A DNA stretch of 64,000 bases from Caprella mutica (lineage: Eukaryota; Arthropoda; Malacostraca; Amphipoda; Caprellidae), in contig CANNZV010000869.1 of the NCBI GenBank assembly GCA_947561585.1, positions 1-64,000 of the forward strand, given 5' to 3'. Below are positions 50,801 to 62,204 of this stretch, one piece after another. Made by a program: the position numbers and the translations under genes. Within the stretch, counting starts at the first letter, position 1. Each line of letters begins with the position of its first letter. A model generated the notes under the pieces. The model was not told the DNA's origin and did no database searches. It saw only the letters and a list, made by a program, of their open reading frames with translations.

Positions 50801-51014
50801 GGGTAAATTACGAATTATTGGTCATATTCACATTTTCGGTCATATAAGGAAAAACGATATTATAATTGTTATTTTATTTTTATTGTAATTGATATCCACG
50901 ATATCTGCAGGTATCATGGATACCAATTACAATAAAAATAAAATAACAATTATAATATCGTTTTTTCTTATATGACCACAGATGTGAAACTGACCGATAA
51001 TTCGTAATTTACCC
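50801..51014. mobile_element. Near-perfect palindromic MITE, TA-flanked
   Basis: A 214-bp element whose two halves are inverted copies of each other: GGGTAAATTACGAATTAT at the left end is mirrored by ATAATTCGTAATTTACCC at the right. The central 110 bp pair almost without mismatch around CTGCAG near 50910. TA sits directly outside both ends (50799-50800 and 51015-51016), as expected for a Tc1/mariner-type target. No coding capacity. Confidence 0.92.
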
Positions 51015-51016
51015 TA

Positions 51017-52106
51017 GTGATAATTGAAGTGATATATCAAAACCAGTTAATATAGCTTTTATGGGCCGTAGTGCCATGTAATCCCCTCATCATAATCCCA
51101 TTTATCGCACGAGAAAAGTTCCCCTAGCTGCTGTACCCTTAGATAAAGGCCCAAAGGTGGGAAACCGTATAACATATCCGGGGTGGCTGTGGACTACTGA
51201 GGTATCAGAAAGAGCCGAAGAAATAAAGACACATGCCTTTATCTGAGGATACTGTAATTTTTTTATATGTAACAGTCTCCAAGTCGGTGCATCCAATAGT
51301 GACAGCATAGTTTATAACCAGTCTAATTATATAGTTTTATATAACCAAGACCATGTCTTAGGTTATCAATCCCATGTTCAATTACCCTCTATAAAAATCT
51401 AATTATAAATTTTCAATTCATTATTTATGAATACCAATGTTCTCTAGGACACACAAAAAATATAACGTCCATCAAGTGTAAATTAATAAAATTTAAGTTG
51501 CAAGTATCTATAGTCATAACCATACCTATATATTATATCTGTTATAAGATATAAAATACAGTTGCACAATTGAAATAGCATCATTTATGTCCTTATAGTG
51601 TTTCTTAACATCTGGAATAATTGTGAATTAATATTTTCAATATGAAATAAAAACTAATAAGTTCTCTGACACAGACATCTCTTTCTAAGATGGGGTGGGG
51701 TGCACATTTGCTCCATTTCTTCCGAAATGAGCTACATTGAGGCTAAGTAAGCTGCTTATAGTCAACACAGAAACTCAATGAGACGCCAGGGAATCAGATT
51801 AAGAAACGCAAAAACACATGGAAATGTGAAAATTATGATACAGTAATATCTATTTAAATATGTAAACAGTAAAATTTCAAAAGTTTGAGTAAAAGCTTAA
51901 AAAATATGAATTTCATGGTATTAACAAAAACGGTTAAATGAATGAGTATCTTGCTTAAAGTAGTTCATACAATTGAGTAGTAATATAAAAAGATAGATAT
52001 AATCAAATAGAAAAGAAAGCAAACAATGAAAGGTTTCACATCTTCTTTTCTTTCACTGTAACATACGATATTATTTACTGACTGAACAATGAACACTGTT
52101 ATTACT
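51017..52106. other. AT-rich sequence, nothing recognised
   Basis: A minus-strand 68-codon frame at 51102-51308 is unrecognised. No repeats were seen. Confidence 0.5.
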
Positions 52107-52237
52107 CCCTGGTAAAAATTTTCCTTGGTCTAACATTGCTACAATAGTGATGCAAAATTGCCAACATAGTTACAACATTGCAAATCCTGTTACAACACTA
52201 CAAGTACTGTTACAAAATTGTATCATTTCTTCCAGGG
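52107..52237. mobile_element. Short TIR element, copy 4
   Basis: The left end CCCTGGTAAAAATTTTCC and the right end, which reads CCCTGGAAGAAATGATAC in reverse, are inverted relatives. The interior has diverged attgc/gttacaa units like those at 5149 and 16001. Confidence 0.6.
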
Positions 52238-52640
52238 CTCTTTTTTTCTGCTGTACCCATTTTACGTAATGTGACGTTATTCAATTTGGTACCATATCCA
52301 AAATTCATGACTTCTCCATTCTCCTTCCCACGTACAGAAACACATTGAAAGAAGCTCTAGAAACAGGTTCAGAAATCCCCTCATCTGGCATTCTCCTCTG
52401 GTCCATAGTTTACAACAGTTGCTCTACTTTGGACTTTACGGCGCATACGATGGCAGAAGACGAGGAAAATTATGGAGATTAGAAGAGAATTGATTGGGGA
52501 GATTAACATTTTAGGGCTAATTATTAAGTCGATAGGAAATGATGATGGGATGATATCAGCGAGATGCTAGGATTTTCATCAGGCTTTGAATTAATGAATA
52601 ATAGGATGGGGGTAATTAATAGGTTATGTGGCAATCAATA
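52238..52640. other. Unassigned sequence
   Basis: No coding signal. The last 50 bases contain diverged precursors of the following 19-bp unit. Confidence 0.5.
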
Positions 52641-53315
52641 TGTTCGATGGTATTTAATAGGTTCGGTGGTATTTAATAGGCTCGGTGGTATTTAATAGGC
52701 TCGGTGGTATTTAATAGGTTCAGTGGTATTTAATAGGTTCGGTGGTATTTAATATGTTCGGTGGTATTTAATAGGTTCGGTGGTATTTAATATGTTCGGT
52801 GGTATTTAATAGGCTCGGTGGTATTTAATAGGTTCGGTGGTATTTAATAGGTTCAGTGGTATTTAATAGGTTCAGTGGTATTTAATATGTTCGGTGGTAT
52901 TTAATAGGTTCGGTGGTATTTAATATGTTCGGTGGTATTTAATAGGCTCGGTGGTATTTAATAGGTTCGGTGGTGTTTAATAGGTTCAGTGGTATTTAAT
53001 AGGTTCGGTGGTATTTAATAGGCTCGGTGGTATTTAATAGGTTCGGTGGTATTTAATAGGTTCAGTGGTATTTAATAGGTTCAGTGGTATTTAATAGGTT
53101 CGGTGGTATTTAATATGTTCAGTGGTATTTAATATGTTCGGTGGTATTTAATAGGTTCGGTGGTATTTAATATGTTCGGTGGTATTTAATATGTTCGGTG
53201 GTATTTAATAGGTTTGGTGGTATTTAATAGGTTCGGTGGTATTTAATAGGTTCGGTGGTATTTAATAGGTTCGGTGGTAATAATTAGGTGGTTTGGTAGT
53301 AATTAATAGATTGGA
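52641..53315. repeat. 19-bp tandem array
   Basis: About 34 copies of ggttcggtggtatttaata with ggctcg, ggttcag and tgttcg variants, ending in degraded units after 53279. Confidence 0.97.
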
Positions 53316-53991
53316 TATTAATTATTTCGATACTCGATATTTTATTATATAATATGTAATCGCTACAACTCATTTATTATAATTTTAATCAATACCATTA
53401 TTAACACAACTTCAATTACTCAGAATTACTTATAATCATTATTACATAAACTATTATTAATTTACATTAAATATATAAATACCATTTTAAAAGCATAATA
53501 ATTAAATTTTCCATTTATTATATAATCTTAATACATTCAATTCTGATAGATAACTTCCTTTTGATTTACATCTAATGAGGTAGACTATCTGATATTGTGA
53601 TGATTACAGAAGCTGATGATGACATATTAATAATGAAGTATTTATCATCAAAAGAATTGAAATATTATTTCTTGATTACATCAGATAGACGGATCAATAG
53701 AATCGCGCTGTGATGTCCGTCAGAGAGAAGTTCTACCTATATCGATATACCGCCTCTCATTGATTGCAATGCTTGCAAATAACTAGATATAGATATTGTG
53801 AACAATACATGAACATCGTTCACTTTATAGTTCTAATATCGTATTGAATGAGATTGCAATAAATTAGTAATATTATATTAGATATAGGGATGGATATCAC
53901 GGAGAATAATATTTAGTAGACGATCTGGTTTGAAATATGCTTTTTAGAGATCATCGCAGTTTCGGACACTTAATTAAACTCACGGAGCACC
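53316..53991. other. AT-rich sequence, nothing recognised
   Basis: No array or coding signal was seen. Confidence 0.5.
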
Positions 53992-54698
53992 GACAGTTGG
54001 GCCCATAAAAAAATTGTGACAGCTGACACAATGAAAAAGTGTTACTCTGATATTACAGTAGCAATGGTCTTCAATTCAATTGATACCATACACTCTGATA
54101 AAAACTAACTTGGCTACAATCCAGAGAATTTAGATTTCGCCTTCCTATAAACAACAATGCATATATGATATTTAACTTTTACTTAATGCTATATAAAGGC
54201 TTATTTCGTCGATAGGAAGGCCAATCAAAAGAAATAGAAGAAATCCTCTTTTCGAAACCAGATGTCTACAATATCTGCCTCGTACCACTAATGTTATTGA
54301 GGAGTGGTACAGAGCGATGCACAACTCTGCTCAATATCATCGCACTACAACTAATTTATATTTGTATTAAAGTTAGAGCAATATCATGTTGGAAATAAAT
54401 TTAAATGAATAAATACTGGAAATCAAGATCGTAATAAACAAGTAAAAGTATGTGCGACTAAATCCGGTCATTTCAGCAATCTTCACACCTTGATATAGAT
54501 TTAGGTAATAGTTATATATTCTATATTGCTTTTATATACAAAGGCAGAATCAAAACTCCGGCCCGGGATGTATACGAGTCCGTTATTATCAGACTCTACG
54601 GGATTAATTTAATTGAAGACCATTGCTACTGTAATAATAAACTAACACTTCTTTATTGTGTCTTCCGTCGTAGTTATTTTTATTTGGGCCCAATTGTC
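53992..54698. mobile_element. Deleted MULE element with ~110-bp TIRs
   Basis: The left end GACAGTTGGGCCCA and the right end, reading GACAATTGGGCCCA in reverse, open inverted repeats of about 110 bp that share ATTACAGTAGCAATGGTCTT. Between them lies a MULE-type transposase fragment, which fits the long-TIR habit of Mutator-like elements. No 9-10-bp target duplication is visible, because the right end merges with a tandem array. Confidence 0.85.
54223..54370 (+). pseudogene. MULE transposase C-terminal fragment
   Basis: An open stretch of about 49 codons reads RNRRNPLFETRC and then PRTTNVIEEWYRAMHNS, ending at a stop at 54368. It matches the PRTNNxVEGWHRxxxxS block near the C-terminus of arthropod Mutator-like transposases, preceded by the usual basic RRxPxF segment. 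The key histidine of WH is replaced by tyrosine. The catalytic core is absent, so it is a remnant. It lies inside the TIR pair at 53992-54698. Confidence 0.78.
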
Positions 54699-54897
54699 AT
54701 GGGTTCAAATGTTTTGAGACCCAATTGTCCTGGGTTCAAATGTTTTGAGACCCAATTGTCCTGGGTTCAATTGTTTCGAGACCCAATTGTCCTGGGTTCA
54801 ATTGTTTTGAGACCCAATTGTCCTGGGTTCAATTGGCTTGAGACCCAATTGTCCTGGCCCAATTGTCATAGGCTTAATTGTCTTGGGTCCAACTGTC
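54687..54897. repeat. 31-bp array fused to the MULE right end
   Basis: About seven units of roughly 31 bp with cores gacccaattgtcctgggttc and aattgttttga. The unit's gacccaattgtc corresponds to the TIR terminus gggcccaattgtc that it overlaps, so the array seems to have grown from the element end. Confidence 0.93.
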
Positions 54898-54898
54898 T

Positions 54899-57800
54899 GC
54901 CCACGATATTGACAATACTCTGAAAATGGGCATTAACATAAGTCATGTGATAGTCTGCTTAAAACTAAGGTCAGAATGGTTACAGAATTGATAGGTCGAG
55001 ATGTTTTTTTGTGACTGATGCAAATTTCCCCTAATTATTATTTAATCTGTAAATTATTCCCTCAGAATCCAACAAAATATTTCATTGAAATTTAAAAAAC
55101 AAATATTCTTTGCAGTGTTATACATTTTTTTACTGTGAGCATCTTTAATGAATAAATTGTTGCAGTTTTTCTATATAAGCTCTATTGCCATAACGTGGCA
55201 CATTTCTGCTTATTTTGATGAAATCATGTGTTTCAAGTACTTCAAATTGTTTCAGTGCCTTGCATACTAGGTCTCTAATTATCGTTCGTTTAAATAGTGG
55301 GAGTTATTTCAGTGGTCTTTTCCTAGGTTCATCACACTGGAATTCAGTGACACTGAAGTGCATCGCACTGAAACCCATTCAAGCTCATAAAGCACAGAGG
55401 TATATATATCAAAATTGTAAGTGATGTACTTAAGGACACGTATTTTAACATAGCTTAATAAGTTACTGCTAAACATCTGAGTGAAAATATTGATTGTGGA
55501 TGACGATTTAATATTCTTCCTTAATATCATAGAAAACTGTGAAGCATGTCAAGAACAAATTTTTTACCAAACCGCATCTTAAATGATAAATCTTTCCACT
55601 CAAAAATAATCATTAAGATAAGCCTAATTTCAAATAAGCTATTTTAAACTATTCATTCAATGAATGCCTTTTTTTCTCTGTTTGCACTGTGGAGACTAAG
55701 CTAATTCATTTGAATTTCCATTGTTTTAAAGCCGACACTTCATGAGTTGAGCTGAGAGGTTTGCTTACCATTTCACTCGCTACTGTAAAGGATTAGTTAG
55801 AGTTGCAGGAGTGGCTATGAAACTTGCATTAAGTTGTAATGGTAAGGGAATATATAAAAAATAAGAAAGTTGATGAAAATATTCAACCAGATTATTTTAA
55901 TGAAAATGGAATGTAATCTAGACACTCTGTTATGTAACGGCTACTACAGATGTCTTATCAATATCTTTGAATTAAAGAAAAATTATTCATCATTATGATG
56001 ATCTAGAATAAATTTTCTGTAACTTATAGAAATATGTAATTTGAATAAGGTTTTAAATAATGTTTTCGGAAATGGAAAAAAAAAACTTACTCTTCTAAAA
56101 AGATTCCAATTACAGATGTCAGTCAATTTTCGGTGCACAAAGCTTAGAAATAAATATCATTATATAAATGTCAATATCAGAGAAACCTAATTATAGATTT
56201 CAAATATTGGGAAAACCATTCAATGTTTATTTCAATTCATTATACGATAAAACTTTATCAAATAAAATCAAACTCTTAATTGCGTCTGACGGAATGAGGT
56301 TGAAACAAACGCATATATTTATCATTCTTTTTGAACCAATTTTAACGAGTGTCATAATTATATAAATAAAGTGAAGTTGAGAATATTTAAAAAATAATGG
56401 ATATCTGCTTTAGTTATCTACAATCTAGTGGGTACTAAAATAATTATTACCGTAGTTTCAATATATATCCTAATAAGCGGACATTAAATATTATTATAAT
56501 TATTTTTATATATTAAATCATATAAATGATCAATATTCGCGATTAAAATGAATTTATCGAAAAATTTCATATTTTTCTCTTTTTCAAAATCTGCCTGCAA
56601 TGATATTTTTGTACAGACCAATAATATGTGTTTCCCTTTATGGCCAAATGAGACATATATGTACCATCTCAATTTATAGATGTATTTTGCGAGTTTTTTT
56701 CCTGAGATATTTTCGTTAAACTACCGGAAAAACAAGTGTGTACGCTTATATTACTTAAACACAAGTTTAAAAAAAAAAATTTTTTTGCTTTATAAGCTTC
56801 CTTCACTCATTAATTATCCACATATCACAAAAATTCTCGTTTTTTCGATGCTGAAATTAAATCAAGGCATAGAGAGATATTATAGATGACAGAGTAAATC
56901 AATTCATGAAAAATAACCTCAATAACTCTGTACGTGTGATTGGTACTCTACAACAGCAATAGGTGTCATCTCCTGTCAGTGTAATGCTAAATTATAGCAT
57001 ATACTAATATAGTACGAAAGTCATTATAGAAAATCTCTGCTAAATTATACCTAACTGTTGTAGAATAACTGAATACAGTAATAATTAGATAGAGCATATA
57101 ATGGAAAATAATGATAATATAATGCAATTTAAAATGGATTTATTCATTTAAGATTGAAACACTATATATTCCTAAAAAATATAATCATTTCTGATATAAT
57201 ATTATGGATGGTATAGACTTAATGAATTAATTACTATTGGTACAATGAGTACGTTGAATTACTCTGAATTATAATATTGCGGTACAAGATAATTTGAAAC
57301 AGACATTCAATTACCAACAAAGTTTGATAAATTGTATGATAAATTCGAATGCTGACAAGCAATTACGGTGTAATTCGACCTCCAAATTATGCTTCACCTG
57401 ATTATTATTAAGCGTAAGGCGATTTAATCTGAAAGATAATCAGTGCCAAAGTTCATAGGAGGTACAGTGTAGCGTGACTGAAAATGACTTAAAAAATGTC
57501 TTCAGATTAAATTCTGTGAACTGAACTTCGCCAGAAATATGGATCAATATTTCACTCCCATTGATCATGGAAAGTAACATGTCTAAATTTAACATATAGC
57601 AATGGGGAAAACAAAACAAAGTATGAATTTTAAGATATTTGAATATGTTGAAATATCATTATGAAATTCTTAATGATATTTAATTATTTACATCAATTAT
57701 CTTTATGATTGGGAATATAAAGTTAATCAAAAGATACAATCATTTTAAAATTGTGGAATAAAATGAATCACCGCAGTGTACGTAACGGTAGAAATTACAA

Positions 57801-58811
57801 ATTTTTCGAAATAATCAGAATCACCAACTTGGAGTAAGGGAGTTGTCTATCAGTTATGTTGTACCTGACCGAATTTCCTGGTGTTTCATTAAAATATAAC
57901 AGTTAAACAATTAATATGTATGTATTTGCCATTATGCTCTGAAATAATTTTGAAATTAAAAACGGGAAGTTTTTTTAATAATATGTGGGGAAAGAAAACA
58001 TTTAAAAGCATTAAAAATATATATACTTAACTAAAACAGTATTGTCTAAAATTGTACTTTAAAAATACATGAAAATGTAAGAAAAATATCTAATAAAACC
58101 TATCCAAATACATCATTTAAAAGAGGACATATGATATGAAGTGTTAAGGTGTTCTTTTTTTGGAATGGATAGTTAGATTACAATATATTTACCTATGATC
58201 TATTTGTATATTCTATACTAATTGTTTTCGACTGTCTTAGGAAAGTTTTTACCTAACGTCTTCATGTCATCTATTTCTCTATTTCTAATAAGTAAACTTA
58301 ATAAATATTTTATATCTTAGAACTATCAAAGTATTACCTCCGGTAAATACTGTGCTTCGTTGGACAATAATTTGCTATTGGATAACCTATATCATGAATT
58401 AGTTTCTTTAAGAGATCAACGCACTGCCAATAATATCGAAAGCATATATTGCAGCTGACCAAGAAAGAATCTCCTAATGCGTCCAAAGTGTAGTACAAAT
58501 ATCTGATCCAGACATGATTTAAACTATATAAGACTGTATCACATGATATTAGTGGTTCATGGTGTACAGTGGCTTCACGAACTTTATATTATATATTTAT
58601 TTTCAATTTAATGTTTAGTGGCCCAAATCTAGGAAAAACTTCAATATTGAAATGAAACTTTATTTATAACCAACCAAACATTATTCACTTTGCGCAAGAA
58701 TGATCAAATAGCCTAACTTAAATCTTTTAATTTGCTTAATTTTTCTTATGCGTTAAAATTGACGACTTTATTGAATATATACCATTGGCCTATTTTCACC
58801 GTGATATTTAT
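54899..58811. other. AT-rich sequence, no gene recognised
   Basis: Nearly 4 kb. A cluster of cagtg/cactg words with the perfect palindrome TTCAGTGACACTGAA at 55343-55357 is the only structured patch noted. Several 60-70-codon frames look like chance in AT-rich DNA. Confidence 0.5.
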
Positions 58812-58815
58812 TTAA

Positions 58816-59091
58816 CACGTTGACCGCGATGTGTACCATATATGTACACAGAGAACTTTCCCAACCAGCGATGTGCACAAATATGGTACACGCACAAAAT
58901 TTATAATTTCTTTAATTAGATGTATATCAGTTTATATTAGAAATTTTAAGGAATGGTATACTGTGACAAGAAAGTAAATAACTAAAATGAATATAAATCA
59001 TGAATAATATGTTTATTTATAACTATAATAGGAATTAATGTAATACATGTTTCGAAGCAAACATGCTGGATCAGCAATCGCGGTCAACATG
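58816..59091. mobile_element. piggyBac-like MITE with TTAA duplication
   Basis: The 276-bp element begins CACGTTGACCGCGAT and ends ATCGCGGTCAACATG, a 15-bp inverted pair with one mismatch. TTAA lies directly outside each end (58812-58815 and 59092-59095), the exact target of piggyBac transposases. A subterminal hairpin pairs GTGTACCATATATG with a GGTACAC-containing block near 58895. No coding. Confidence 0.92.
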
Positions 59092-59202
59092 TTAATTATA
59101 TTTACTTAGAGCTAGAGTAACCGTGTGTCAAAAATCTAAGTTTTTAATTGGTAGCCATTTTACACGATACGACTAATGATAAGGCTTTAAGTATTGGCTA
59201 CA

Positions 59203-59895
59203 TTATGCTACGGTTACTATGGATGCGTTTTTGCACTGACGACTTCTGATGAAATCGGATGAAAATCAAATTCATACTTTCCAATGGGAGTGGTTGCAGT
59301 GGCAGCGATTTGGTCATCAGAATACGTACGAAGTCGTCAGAAAAACTTCAGCGTTCAAATGAGTTTGATTTTTTCATGCGACTAGCGACAGATTTGGTCA
59401 TTTTTGTGTTAAATTCTCTTAAAATTTCAATTAATGTTACTGTTTCTCCATGCGTTTTGAAAATATATTATTAGATACAATCAGGAATAATACAGATATC
59501 ATTTAATTAGGTATATATAATATATATTTGTTTATATAAAGGCTTAAATTGGATGTTACTTTGAAACATTTTTTAAAATAAAATTAAATATTTTTATAGT
59601 TATATAAAAAATATTCATATTTTTCTATTTATATATTTCAAAAATTGTGTGCCGTGAAAATAATAATCAAATTAGCGTCGCGTCTATTATTTCAGAGGCA
59701 TACAGGTAGGTGTTCAATTCCTCCCGAAAATTATATCATGTAAACATAATTTAGATCCCAATATTAATTGGGGAGAAACATATTGACGATCAGAAATCGC
59801 GTACAGTGTAACCACCTCGCACTGACGATCAGTTCTGACGATATCGTCAGTCCGAAAAAACGTTCGAATACGCATGCATAGTAACCGTACCCTAA
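59203..59895. mobile_element. TIR element with nested palindromes
   Basis: The left end TTATGCTACGGTTACTATGG and the right end, reading TTAGGGTACGGTTACTATGC in reverse, are inverted over about 27 bp. Inside the left end CTGACGACTTC (59237) pairs with GAAGTCGTCAG (59332). Near the right end CTGACGATATCGTCAG is a perfect palindrome. GGCTA occurs just outside both ends (59196 and 59896), a candidate target duplication if two extra bases belong to the left end. The superfamily is unknown. Confidence 0.75.
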
Positions 59896-59900
59896 GGCTA

Positions 59901-61936
59901 TAGTATTTGATTAAAATAAACTGCACAAACAAATATACTGTAATTACACATACTTTTGACACACTTATCGCATCACGTTATCAGATGAACGTTTCATTCA
60001 ACTCAGGTTAGAATTCTTTTATTGAGTTTTATCTCAAACTTCTTTAAGTTGTCCACAGAATCGAAAGTTTCTGATCGTGAGATCCAAAGAAATAAGAGAT
60101 GTAAGCAAACAAAACGATTTATTACTGATAGAAAAATGAGACAAGCAACTAGAATATTAAGTCACATTAAATGTACTGTAATAGCAGTTGATTTTTTTTT
60201 CTGCATCGTTATTCAACAAAATCTCAATTCCTATGTACGAACAATGCAATACTAAAATTTATAATTATTATCAGAAAAATAATTATTATTGTTCAATAAT
60301 CAGAGAATCAGTAGAACGTATATTTAATTATATTACGTTTAAGTTCTTAGGAAGTAGGAATTTTTTATATTATATTTGATAGCAAAGCAAAAATCCGGTC
60401 AGTTATTAATTTAAGACTAATAAATTTTCTCTATTTTTAGAATTTTTTCAACAGTGATTGTATATAATTTATAATAAAATTATTTGGAAAGTAGCCAAGT
60501 ATTTTTAAAAGCTCAAATAGTTTTAGGAGATTTCACTCGTGTTCTACGACAAAATGAGAAAATGTGGGTTGATGAGATTTGAGCAGTGAATTTGATATTC
60601 ATAGGATATCAAATTGTGATACTTGGAGCGAGGTGAACAATTGATACTTCTGTTTTCTTTTAGGGATGTTAGAAATCTGCACAACTGTAAGATCTAGGTC
60701 ATAAACACAAAATCGGAAGTGGATCATCTTAACTAGATATCAAAATGAATCAGAAGTGACCAACGATACTTCTAAAAATAGCAGTGAAAACCGTAAGGCA
60801 CGAGAAGGAAAAGAATACGAATCTAATTCAAATGAAAATTTCAAAATGGAGTTAAAATCTATCGAAACTGCTCAAACATGTCAGATCCAAGAAGTAGCAA
60901 TAGACACAAGAAATGCTCAGGAATAAACATATATCACCATTACAGAACTAAACGTGATTAGGAAGATCTTTTTACTGTATTCGTCTTAGTACTTTTATAT
61001 GCTAACTCTGTTTTCATCCGTTTCGTTGCTTGTATACAATTATAGTTCTGCTCCATTTTTGATATGTTCCGGTGATTTAAAGCTCTGCTTATATGGATTT
61101 TGTACCGTTCTGTTAAAAATTCGTTAACAGTACTATTACTATGCACTTTTTCAGATTTCGTTCCTGAGGGTTTCTAGTAAATATAATGTAATGTATATGC
61201 AATTATGAATAATAGTTTTAAATCACATCGTAAGAAAGAGGAACAAAAAATGTAAGTACAACTTCTAGTTATTAAAAAAAATGAAAAGAAAAGGCCGACA
61301 TGGAGTTTGGAGTTACTAAAAAACAATGATAAAAAAAAAATCCTAAATTGAAGTTTCAGAACAAATATTTTTCAATAAAAACTCAAGAGTAAGAACAATA
61401 AACGTGTAATTTGTAAGAAAGTCTCAACATCTCAGAAAATGGAAGACTTCACGTGATTGAACATGACAGTTTAATCATATGACCAGTGAGACCAAGATGG
61501 ATATGAAGGAAAAATAATGAAATAAACAAAACCGTAATTGGAGTTGAATATGATAGATGTGAGTTTGGGACAATATTCAGTTTAAACATCATTTTCAAAT
61601 GAGAAACATGGATTGATAAACAGTGGAAATTGATCATTTTTGTTTTCTAAAAACAAACAATTTTGTTCAGTAGGGTTAGTGTATGGTAGCAGAATCTGAA
61701 AGCTAATAAATTAATATTAATAATATTAAATATGGTTATTCAATCTATTAAATAATGAAAACAATGTAAATACATACATATTGCGGTAAATCAATTAACG
61801 GCTTTAATAAATAAAAGGAGTTTAACTAACGTAACATGTGATATAAAGGGATGTAAAGTACAGCACCATTGATATTTTTTCACATAATATTTACCTTCTT
61901 CCAACTTATACAAATATAGTTTGCTAATAAAAGTAT
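59901..61936. other. AT-rich sequence with one unassigned open stretch
   Basis: A plus-strand open stretch at 60705-60926 (73 codons, no in-frame start, rich in S, N, E and K) has a protein-like composition but no recognisable motif. Nothing else was found. Confidence 0.45.
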
Positions 61937-62030
61937 ATGTCTCATAACTCATGATTGGTAGAGTGTTTTATGGCTCAGCCAATCAGCTTTTAGGAGAGAA
62001 GGAGTAAGGATGATGCCATTGGTCACTTCA
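61937..62030 (+). repeat. Dispersed inverted-CCAAT repeat, copy 3
   Basis: Shares ATGTCTCATAACTC, GATTGG, CTCAGCCAATCAG and a final CCATTGGTCA with copies 1 and 2 but is more diverged and partly deleted after the hairpin. Confidence 0.75.
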
Positions 62031-62173
62031 GGGGAAGATTAAAAACATTTCCTGAATCACAATCTAGAAAATTGTCAATTTTTATACCATTTCATTCTAA
62101 AACTTTAATGTACCGTCGTTCAATTCTGACACTCAATATATTGTGGTAGTGGGAATTATTCACATGTCACGAT

Positions 62174-62204
62174 AGGTCAATCAGGTCATATTGATCAATG
62201 ACCT
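62174..62204. promoter_or_regulatory. Cluster of three AGGTCA half-sites
   Basis: AGGTCA at 62174 and 62183 form a direct repeat spaced by three bases, and TGACCT at 62199 adds an inverted third half-site. AGGTCA is the core bound by many nuclear receptors. Function is only inferred; no gene is adjacent. Confidence 0.3.

Noticed and set aside
59700..59735. tRNA-like B box (gttcaattcc)
   Set aside because: No matching A box or cloverleaf could be drawn upstream.
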